A program made the position numbers and the translations under genes. Positions 4,703-11,975 of a stretch of 17,860 bases of DNA are shown here, piece by piece. Location: NCBI GenBank assembly GCA_042096095.1, contig JBELME010000060.1:1-17860 (forward strand), given 5' to 3'. The stretch's first letter is position 1. Each line of letters begins with the position of its first letter. The notes under the pieces were generated by a model. The model was not told where the DNA came from and ran no database searches. It saw only the letters and a list, made by a program, of their open reading frames with translations. The DNA is from Enterovibrio sp042096095 (GTDB taxonomy: Bacteria > Pseudomonadota > Gammaproteobacteria > Enterobacterales > Vibrionaceae).

Positions 4703-7700
4703 CTAGTACAGCGTGCGAGAAAGTTTAAAGCCTTTGAAAATCGACGCAGTGAACGGGTTGCTGTCTGCTTCAGAGTGCAAACGGTACAACACATTGCCGC
4801 TGTCGATGTTAAAGCGATAGTCCACGCTGGTTGCTGTTGACCCCACCACTTCTGCCTCTTCAAGCAAACGGAAGAATGCCCAAGGCCCTTGAATAGAAAT
4901 ACTGCGCGGTGAACGGTTAGTACGAGACGGCACCAAGGTCACCTTGCTGACCGCGGAGTCACGTAAAGTGTTCGGCCAAATCAGCCCAACATTCTTACGC
5001 GGGCCGTGGCTGTATTCCACATACTGACCATCGACATTGATGACCGAGCGGCGCTTGTTCGCACTCAACTCTACAGGCTCTAGCGTGAATTCCACATCCA
5101 ACACACCTTTACGGTTGAAGAACGCGCCTTGAATGACTTCGGCAGCATCAAGCTGGCTCAATACATCGCGACGGATCAGCGATTTGTTGTCCGCATCAGA
5201 GCTCAGTTCACCTGCTTCTTCCAAGAACATGCGCAGATTGTTTTCATAGAAGCTGGTCAAAATGCCGTTTGGCGCAAAGAAGGCTTCAAAATCTTCCAGT
5301 GCCACGTCTTTGGATGATGCAGGGTTAAACGGATAACGTGATGCCAGCTTCGTTTGGAACTGCGAATACACATCTTCCGCCCAACGCACTTCGAGGTAAC
5401 GAATGGCTTCTTGCTTGATCACATACCAGCTTTCTTCTGCCAATTTCTTCAACATGTTGTCGTATGGCTGTGGCATACCAGCAGCAATGCGTTCAAGCAC
5501 GTAAATGGGGTCCGCACTGTTAAGCGTTAAACGGGCTTTCGTCGCTTCTAGCGCTGCTTTACCCACATCCGGCGCATCGTTGATGGATTTCATGTACGCC
5601 AGCAACTGGGTGACAGAGTCAATCACTTCGTCCAAATAGATTGGCTTGCCTTCTTCAGTGGTCGCAAGACCATTTAATTCAGCGAACTGGTTGTCGACAA
5701 GTGCCGCTACACGGTAACGCGGTGATTTAACGAGCTCTTCACGCGCTGTGTCATTGTCAGGCAATGCCGGGAATAGTTTGGTATTGTCCGTCACTTCTTC
5801 CAGTAAGCGGTGCAACGGTTGGTTGTTGCCGGTAATGCTTTCCAATACCAGCACTGCGTTATGGATATCTTGGAAGTACTTGATGTCGATGTCGTTCATC
5901 GCACGACGCCAGCTATCCGAGTAATCCGCCACATATTGGCTACGGATCTTGTCTCGCAGTACACGCTTGTCTTCATCTGAGAAATCAATGGATTCGGTTT
6001 GTCCTAATACCCAGCTGTCCACCAGCGCCAACTCTGACACCGAGTCAGACTCAGGAATGAAGTAACCCTCAAAACCTTTCTTGGTCAGCATGCGTGGGAT
6101 CATCAGATTCTCGCTTTCTTCAACGCGCTGTGCGAAAACCACATCAAACACTGGCCCAATCGAGGTGGCAAGATCGACAGGCGAACCCAGAACCGACGCC
6201 GATGCTTGTTTCAAGTTACGGTAAACACGTTGGTCGATCGGCATGCGGCTGAGCGACTGTTGGGTGTTATCAATCAGACGGTCATACGGCTTTAGAATTT
6301 CTTCTGCACGCTCATCACCTTGTGTACGTAGACCCTGCAGGTCAGTATGTTCCATGGCGTAATCTAAATGCTGCATCAAGCGATCTTGCGTTTGACGATC
6401 CCCCGGGTACATTTCCTGCCACTTGGCTGCAAAGTAGTTTTGCACCATGTCCTGATAACGGCCTTTATCGTCCGTCATCATTCTGAATACTCGCAATGAG
6501 CCGAGTTGTTGTTCTTCCGTTTCTGCACCCGCAACATCTGCTGCAGCCATTTTCAGCAGTGCTGGTAGATATTGATCTTCCAGCAAGCTCAGATACGTCC
6601 GTTCCACTTCAGGTCCAATCACATGTCCCTGGTACAAACCAAGATCAGAGATCAATTCGGGTTTTTCGCGGAAGAAACCAAACTCCAAGGTTGCTTCACG
6701 AATGGTGTCCAACGGCGCAAGAATATCGAGGCCGCTATCCATCCCCAGTTCCGAATCAAAGTCTTCTTGGTAGTCATTTACCTTGGTTAACACGGCATCT
6801 GCCTGCTTGACGTTTTTCAGGTAATACTGGTGCCAAGTACCAATCAAGAGTAAAGAGGCAATCGAACAGGCGACAACCGACAAGATCATTACACGACGCT
6901 TGGTTTTCGCTACACGGAAGTTATCTGACGCCAACCCTGCTTCAGGGTAAATCACTTTGCTGAACAGACGTTGTGTGAAATAAATGGTTGAATTCGCGGC
7001 GTTTTGCGCGGTATTCACGGCATGAGAAATGCCATAGCGACGCGATGCCGAATCCATGAATGCATTGGTCGGCACGCCCTGTTGATAGACAGAGGTAAAG
7101 TAAACACCACGCACCAATGCAGACGTTGAAAACTGATCACTGCCAAACGCATCCTGGAGGAATTGTTTAAGCACATCGTGTAATCCGGCCATTTGACGGC
7201 TAAAGCTATAAATCGCCGTGCGATCTTCAGCATCAAATGTTTGCATGAGTACAGACGGTAGGATGTGGTTAACACGTTCTACAAACGCACCAAATTCCGT
7301 ATCAAACTCATTCAGCCAGCTATCGAGATCATCAACAGAATCAAGGGTAAAGGTGAAGCCCAATACTTCTTCACGTTCTGCTTTGGTGTAATTGCGGAAA
7401 AAGGGTTCAAAGCCTGTCAGCAAATCCAACTTGGTCAAAGAGACATACGCAGGCAAACGTGTGGACAAGGTCTCCATCAACTCACGCAAACGTGCACGAA
7501 GCAGGTTGGCGTAGGCAAGGCGCTCACTGGTAGTTGAAGTGGCAAGGTTGGCAACATCCAGTGCGATCACAACACCGTTTAACGGGCGACGACTGCGAGT
7601 TTTCTCTAGCCATTGGATAAAGTGAACCCACAGACGGCGTTCCATTTCACCTTCACCATCGTTCGAGGTCGCGCGTTGCGTAAGCAATTCACCATCAGGG

Positions 7701-8248
7701 TCGATAAGCACAGAGTCATCACCGATCCACCAATCGAAGGAGTAAGGGTTTTCGCTTTTCTTACCCGACGCACGCATCACGGAAGAGAACACAAAGTTCT
7801 GACCGGAGCGGTTGATCAGGCTGGTTTTGCCCGCATTTTCAGGGCCAAGCACCAGATACCACGGCAGTGCATACAAGTAATTGCGTTTATTAAGGCTTTT
7901 GTGAAGCGCAGACATAACCTGATTAAGTTCAGATTCTTGGCGCTCTTCGAAGCGTTTAATCGGATCTTCTTGAAGGCGCTGTTCACGAATTTGCTCGGCA
8001 TGATAGCCCTTGAGCTTGCGCCACTGAATAAAGCCCCACAGTGCAAGCCAAGCAAGCGAGAAGATAACACTGGTGATAACGCGCGCTGAAACAGATGATA
8101 ACGGCTTGCTCTCGTCAATTGTGAGCCAAGGACCCGCCCACCAAATCGCCACATTTAGCAGCACAAAAATGGCGACCAGCAAAATAGGCAGCGAGGCCTT
8201 TAGCGCTGGAAGCATTTTCATTAGAAGCGTTTTTAACTTGCTGAACAT
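4703..8248 (-). CDS. tssM: T6SS inner-membrane protein TssM (IcmF/VasK)
   Basis: This 1181-residue protein is the IcmF-like core of the T6SS membrane complex. It binds TssL in the inner membrane, and its periplasmic part reaches TssJ at the outer membrane. Hydrophobic helices lie near residues 18-40, 54-74 and 453-471. The cytoplasmic loop carries an intact Walker A, GPENAGKT (135-142), a Walker B-like VLIDPDGE (180-187) and a TKLD guanine-type motif (272-275), so NTP binding is possible. The rest, about 475-1181, is the periplasmic domain ending in the IcmF C-terminal region. Length is usual for the family. The ATG at 8248 follows AGGGA at 9 bp, 18 bp after the tssA stop. Some TssM proteins lack the Walker A motif; this one keeps it. 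No sign of truncation or frameshift. Confidence 0.97.
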   Translation of the reverse strand: MFSKLKTLLMKMLPALKASLPILLVAIFVLLNVAIWWAGPWLTIDESKPLSSVSARVITSVIFSLAWLALWGFIQWRKLKGYHAEQIREQRLQEDPIKRFEERQESELNQVMSALHKSLNKRNYLYALPWYLVLGPENAGKTSLINRSGQNFVFSSVMRASGKKSENPYSFDWWIGDDSVLIDPDGELLTQRATSNDGEGEMERRLWVHFIQWLEKTRSRRPLNGVVIALDVANLATSTTSERLAYANLLRARLRELMETLSTRLPAYVSLTKLDLLTGFEPFFRNYTKAEREEVLGFTFTLDSVDDLDSWLNEFDTEFGAFVERVNHILPSVLMQTFDAEDRTAIYSFSRQMAGLHDVLKQFLQDAFGSDQFSTSALVRGVYFTSVYQQGVPTNAFMDSASRRYGISHAVNTAQNAANSTIYFTQRLFSKVIYPEAGLASDNFRVAKTKRRVMILSVVACSIASLLLIGTWHQYYLKNVKQADAVLTKVNDYQEDFDSELGMDSGLDILAPLDTIREATLEFGFFREKPELISDLGLYQGHVIGPEVERTYLSLLEDQYLPALLKMAAADVAGAETEEQQLGSLRVFRMMTDDKGRYQDMVQNYFAAKWQEMYPGDRQTQDRLMQHLDYAMEHTDLQGLRTQGDERAEEILKPYDRLIDNTQQSLSRMPIDQRVYRNLKQASASVLGSPVDLATSIGPVFDVVFAQRVEESENLMIPRMLTKKGFEGYFIPESDSVSELALVDSWVLGQTESIDFSDEDKRVLRDKIRSQYVADYSDSWRRAMNDIDIKYFQDIHNAVLVLESITGNNQPLHRLLEEVTDNTKLFPALPDNDTAREELVKSPRYRVAALVDNQFAELNGLATTEEGKPIYLDEVIDSVTQLLAYMKSINDAPDVGKAALEATKARLTLNSADPIYVLERIAAGMPQPYDNMLKKLAEESWYVIKQEAIRYLEVRWAEDVYSQFQTKLASRYPFNPASSKDVALEDFEAFFAPNGILTSFYENNLRMFLEEAGELSSDADNKSLIRRDVLSQLDAAEVIQGAFFNRKGVLDVEFTLEPVELSANKRRSVINVDGQYVEYSHGPRKNVGLIWPNTLRDSAVSKVTLVPSRTNRSPRSISIQGPWAFFRLLEEAEVVGSTATSVDYRFNIDSGNVLYRLHSEADSNPFTASIFKGFKLSRTLY

Positions 8249-8266
8249 ACTTTTCGATCCCTGCTT

Positions 8267-9682
8267 TTAATCCGTTTTTGTTATGTTTTCCAGCCGTTGA
8301 ACCAGAGACGGCTCCCAATCCACCAGCGACGTTGTCGTCACTTGATCCAACAAAATCCGGTATTGCTGATCTGCCATGGCTGACAGGTTGTGACGACGCA
8401 TGACATCGGCTGATAGCATGCGCCAGTAAAATTGATCTCTTGGGTCTTTCGCGCTTGATAGGCCGTCATTCAACATGGCGAGTGCGACCGAGAGGCCACC
8501 TTCGTCTGCCAATACAAAGGCTTCTTTGCGCTTGTCTTCCCAATCAGTGCCACCGCCGGAGGCACCTCCACCATTTGATTCGCCCTCGTCGAGCCATCGC
8601 CGTGTTTCGGCACTAACAAATGGCGCACCCCCTTTGAAACTCAAATCAAGCACCGCAGGCAGACGTTGGATAAATGCGCGCGTTTCACTGGCAATCACTT
8701 CAGCCCACTCTGCATTGCCGAGTTTTAGCGCGATGCGATAGCTGAGAAAATGCCCATCGATCCAATACGGTGCGACCGTGACACTTTGCTCGACCTTGCG
8801 CCACAAAGCATGATCAACACCTCGCGTCAGTTGCTCTTCATACTCTGCAACGCGATCCGTTGACACTGGCCCTAACTGCGTCTCTCCATTCGCTTCTGCT
8901 TCTGGCGCTGACGTAATGGAAAACCACACGGCGAAACGACGTTGTCTTAACGACAGTCCTATCCCGCCATCAAGTTCGGAGACAAACTCCGCTACCTTTA
9001 GCAGTGTTTGTTTGATGGCGCGATCTGAGCTGCCATCAATGTCCAAATTAGGTTTCGCCGCAGAAATGGGGGTGGCATTTCCACCACCTTGCCCTGCTGG
9101 GGCTGCACTGTTTGTCTGTGGCTCAGTCGGTACATTGGATGCCATGCGTCGTTTAATTAACGCATCAACTTCCTGCACACCGTCTGTCGGTAGATCTTTC
9201 TCTGATGCGGCTTCACTGAGCGCAGCGAAGGCTTTTTCAAGTTCCGACTTCTGCTCAACATCGAACATGGAAACGTCGATTTTCTCGGCGGTTTTCAGTG
9301 TTCGTTGAACAATTTGCGAGTAGAACTTTCTGCGTGGTAACACCCCACGAGGCCCCGGTGCGGGATGACAGGTTTCCCAGTACTGGGTAATAAAATCTGC
9401 CAACACGTAGAGGGATAACGTGAATCGCTCAGGCGAAGCTTGATACTGCAAACACTGCAAAAGGTGCGTCAGTAGTTTGAGATCTTTGGTGTGCGTCTCC
9501 ATCAATTTGAGCGCACTTTGCTCGGCTTCTGCCCATTGCACTTCTGCGTGCGACAATGAGCCAACCTTCATCATTTGCCCTTCGACAAAATCCAGCAGTG
9601 CATCATCAAGCAGTCGCTCTCCGACAGGGCTACTCCCCTCAATGGGCTTTGCTGCACGTTGGCGATAGGTTTGAATATCCAT
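8267..9682 (-). CDS. tssA: T6SS assembly protein TssA (VasJ type)
   Basis: This is a long TssA: 471 residues from the ATG at 9682. The N-terminal ImpA_N region covers about residues 5-125, including HPAPGPRGVLPRRKF (106-120). A middle domain follows a Gly/Ala-rich linker, and a second Gly-rich stretch (SNGGGASGGG) precedes a helical C-terminal domain with RDQFYWRMLSADVMRRH. TssA proteins form rings that prime tail tube and sheath assembly and stay at the growing end of the sheath. An in-frame TTG at 9697 would add five residues and overlap vasI. I prefer the ATG because the AGGGGGG run at 9686-9692 then serves as its ribosome site, though spacing is tight. It lies between vasI and tssM, as VCA0119 does in V. 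cholerae. Confidence 0.92.
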   Translation of the reverse strand: MDIQTYRQRAAKPIEGSSPVGERLLDDALLDFVEGQMMKVGSLSHAEVQWAEAEQSALKLMETHTKDLKLLTHLLQCLQYQASPERFTLSLYVLADFITQYWETCHPAPGPRGVLPRRKFYSQIVQRTLKTAEKIDVSMFDVEQKSELEKAFAALSEAASEKDLPTDGVQEVDALIKRRMASNVPTEPQTNSAAPAGQGGGNATPISAAKPNLDIDGSSDRAIKQTLLKVAEFVSELDGGIGLSLRQRRFAVWFSITSAPEAEANGETQLGPVSTDRVAEYEEQLTRGVDHALWRKVEQSVTVAPYWIDGHFLSYRIALKLGNAEWAEVIASETRAFIQRLPAVLDLSFKGGAPFVSAETRRWLDEGESNGGGASGGGTDWEDKRKEAFVLADEGGLSVALAMLNDGLSSAKDPRDQFYWRMLSADVMRRHNLSAMADQQYRILLDQVTTTSLVDWEPSLVQRLENITKTD

Positions 9683-9685
9683 CTT

Positions 9686-9692
9686 CCCCCCT
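9686..9692 (-). promoter_or_regulatory. Ribosome binding site deciding the tssA start
   Basis: AGGGGGG on the minus strand overlaps the vasI stop codon (TAG, 9691-9693) and lies three bases from the ATG at 9682. It would fall inside the gene if the TTG at 9697 were used. The overlap with the vasI stop suggests translational coupling. Confidence 0.6.
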
Positions 9693-10407
9693 ACCAACGA
9701 CAGGTGTTGCGCATTGGACGAATCGACGACGTTAACCCTTCGGTGTCAAAGGTCAGGTTGCCAATCTCATCCAATTCAGAGCGCAACACTGAGCCTGAAC
9801 TCGACATCAATGCCTTCATCACATTAATGGCTGGAATACCGCGCCCTGCGTGCATGATGGTGCCACTGTCATCGCTCAGCCATCGGTCAGTCACCGCAAA
9901 ACTCCCTGAAACCAAGACCATGGCTTTTCCCGCTGACGTGGTCTTAGGGAGCACCAACTCCATACGGCTGATACTGTCGATGCAACTCAACATGAGAATC
10001 GGCATGTCTTCGCGTTGTTGTCCGCGATCAGGAATGGCCGTTGCCGTCATCCAGATACCTTTGCTGTGATCTTCAGGATCGGTATAACGCATCACGAAGC
10101 CTTGTTCGCCCTCACTGCGTGCTGCTTCACTCGCGTGAGCGCGTTGATACGCTTCGGGTTTAATGTTTGCAATGGTCTGTTCGTTGTCAGCATCAACCGG
10201 TGTATTGAATACCCCATCAAAGCACGCCAACCTTTCAAGTCGCGTAGGAATCGCTGAACACGTTTGTGCCTGTTTCACCACTGACGCGTCTGATCGTGCC
10301 TCTGCGTTTTCTGGCGCTGTGTTTGCCCATGCTGAGCTCAACCCTGCCAAGCCAAGCATTGTGGTGCCAATCAGCCATCCAACATTCAAGGAACCGCCTC
10401 GCTTCAT
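9691..10407 (-). CDS. vasI: T6SS-associated exported protein VasI/TagO
   Basis: From the ATG at 10407 this is a 238-residue protein with a clear Sec signal peptide: Lys-Arg near the start, a hydrophobic core at about 8-24 and a likely cut after AWA at 28. The mature part has Cys50 and Cys62 in CSAIPTRLERLACFDGVF, the C-x11-C RLACxD pattern of the VasI/TagO family. Two more cysteines follow, in MLSCIDS and at the C-terminus, so periplasmic disulfides are plausible. The family (VCA0118 type) is found with T6SS clusters, but its molecular job is not settled. A TTG at 10413 would overlap the vasH stop and add two residues; its spacing from GGAG is better (5 against 11 bp), so it cannot be ruled out. 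The gene starts 2 bp after vasH and ends 8 bp before tssA. Confidence 0.88.
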   Translation of the reverse strand: MKRGGSLNVGWLIGTTMLGLAGLSSAWANTAPENAEARSDASVVKQAQTCSAIPTRLERLACFDGVFNTPVDADNEQTIANIKPEAYQRAHASEAARSEGEQGFVMRYTDPEDHSKGIWMTATAIPDRGQQREDMPILMLSCIDSISRMELVLPKTTSAGKAMVLVSGSFAVTDRWLSDDSGTIMHAGRGIPAINVMKALMSSSGSVLRSELDEIGNLTFDTEGLTSSIRPMRNTCRW

Positions 10408-10409
10408 GG

Positions 10410-11972
10410 TCAATCAATCTCCATTTTTAAGCACTTGTGCGCCAAGGTACGCTTAGGCAGACCCAAGCTTTCCGCCGCTTTCGTGCGGTCGCCATCAAAC
10501 ACCGTCAGGCGCGAACGGATCACGTTCACTTCGAAATCCTGTACCGCGTGTTTGAGGTTATCGATGTTGGATAAATCCACGCCGATGTAGCTGTCCGTAA
10601 CCACATCATCATTACTGGCAAGTACATCTGTTATGTTAAGTTCAGGCTGTTCATTTAAACGTTCACGCAAGGCAGCAGGCAGAATGTCTTCACCACTGGC
10701 CGTGACAGCACACCCGTATTCGATCAAGTTGCGCAGCTCTCTCACGTTGCCTTGGAAAGCATGGCGATTGAGTAAATCCAATGCGGCATAACGTAGACCT
10801 GCAATGTTCACCCCAGAGCGCGCGTTGTATTCCGCGATAAAGTGACGGCTCAGTTCAGGAATGTCTTCAAGACGCTCAACCAAAGAAGGCACAAGAATCG
10901 GGAATTGGTTTAATCGGTAGTACAAATCGCGGCGAAACTCGCCCTGTTCCACGCGGCTTGGCAACGCAACATGGGTGGCTGCCACCAAACGAAAATCCAC
11001 ATTGATTTCTTGAGAACCACCCACAGGACGGAATGAGCGCGTTTCCAGTACGCGCAGCAATTTAGCTTGCAATGACAGTGGCATATCGCCGATTTCATCA
11101 AGGAACAAGGTACCGCCATCGGCGTCTGATAACAGGCCACTTTTCGCACGGTCTGCGCCAGAGAATGCCCCTTTCGCATGGCCGAACAATTCACTTTCCA
11201 GCAGGGTGTCTGGAATGGCTGCACAGTTGATGGCCACGAAAGGTTTGGTGCGACGGTCAGACAATTCATGCACCGCGCGCGCCACCAACTCTTTGCCTGT
11301 GCCTGTGTCACCACAGACCAACACATTGAGTAAGGATTGCGCCGCCGTGACGACATTGTCGCGCATCTTTTGCATGGGTGAACTTTCCCCAATCAAGACG
11401 CTTTTCAATTCGTACGCTTTCTCGCGCTTTTTCTCGTCACGGCGAATCGCCGCAATGGAGGAGCTCAGCGCGGAAATTTGGCGATGTTCTTTACCTAACT
11501 CCGCCACCATTTGGCTTTGGTTGATATAGATCTCGCAAAGTTGTTCCCACTGTTTGTCCGCCAACAACTGGCTAAGTACCGACGATGGGCCCGTCAGCAT
11601 CAAGATGGCTTTCACCTTCTTAACACCCGGCGGCAATGGCATGATTAGCACATTCTCACCACGCTTACGTGCCGACATCAAGGCAACAAAATCGTCGTTT
11701 TCTAACCAGTAGTTGAGCTTGGATGGATCAAGCAACATTGGTGACGCAGACTGAAGCACATGCGCAAACGGATGGGTGAAATCATCGACTTTCCATTCAA
11801 ACGTGTTTCCGTCTTGCGTCACACTCAGCGAACGTCCTTGTGCGCTTGGGAACATCACCCAGGCGCGTGACACACCCAGCGATGCCTCAATCTCATTCAC
11901 GAAAGTGCTCGTGAGATCGGATTGATCGCGGGTCTTGGTCAAAGACACTGCTAATGAAAGCCAATCGCTCAT
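10410..11972 (-). CDS. vasH: Sigma-54-dependent T6SS regulator VasH
   Basis: This 520-residue bacterial enhancer-binding protein has three parts. The N-terminal GAF-like sensor region covers about 1-165. The AAA+ domain, about 190-420, has Walker A GDTGTGKE (221-228), the sigma-54 contact loop GAFSGA (268-273) and Walker B GGTLFLDEIGD (286-296). A Fis-type helix-turn-helix lies at the end (about 485-518, DRTKAAESLGLPKRTLAHK). In V. cholerae VasH works with RpoN to turn on hcp/vgrG operons away from the main cluster; the same is inferred here, since those genes are absent from the window. The contact loop has Ser in place of the usual Thr of GAFTGA. There is no receiver domain, so phosphorelay control is unlikely. 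The ATG follows GAGGTGGAG at good spacing, 3 bp after the clpV stop, which suggests coupling. Confidence 0.95.
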   Translation of the reverse strand: MSDWLSLAVSLTKTRDQSDLTSTFVNEIEASLGVSRAWVMFPSAQGRSLSVTQDGNTFEWKVDDFTHPFAHVLQSASPMLLDPSKLNYWLENDDFVALMSARKRGENVLIMPLPPGVKKVKAILMLTGPSSVLSQLLADKQWEQLCEIYINQSQMVAELGKEHRQISALSSSIAAIRRDEKKREKAYELKSVLIGESSPMQKMRDNVVTAAQSLLNVLVCGDTGTGKELVARAVHELSDRRTKPFVAINCAAIPDTLLESELFGHAKGAFSGADRAKSGLLSDADGGTLFLDEIGDMPLSLQAKLLRVLETRSFRPVGGSQEINVDFRLVAATHVALPSRVEQGEFRRDLYYRLNQFPILVPSLVERLEDIPELSRHFIAEYNARSGVNIAGLRYAALDLLNRHAFQGNVRELRNLIEYGCAVTASGEDILPAALRERLNEQPELNITDVLASNDDVVTDSYIGVDLSNIDNLKHAVQDFEVNVIRSRLTVFDGDRTKAAESLGLPKRTLAHKCLKMEID

Positions 11973-11975
11973 GGA

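Noticed and set aside
4703..8248. Degenerate nucleotide-binding site in TssM
   Set aside because: On inspection the Walker A motif GPENAGKT is complete, so there is no loss to report.
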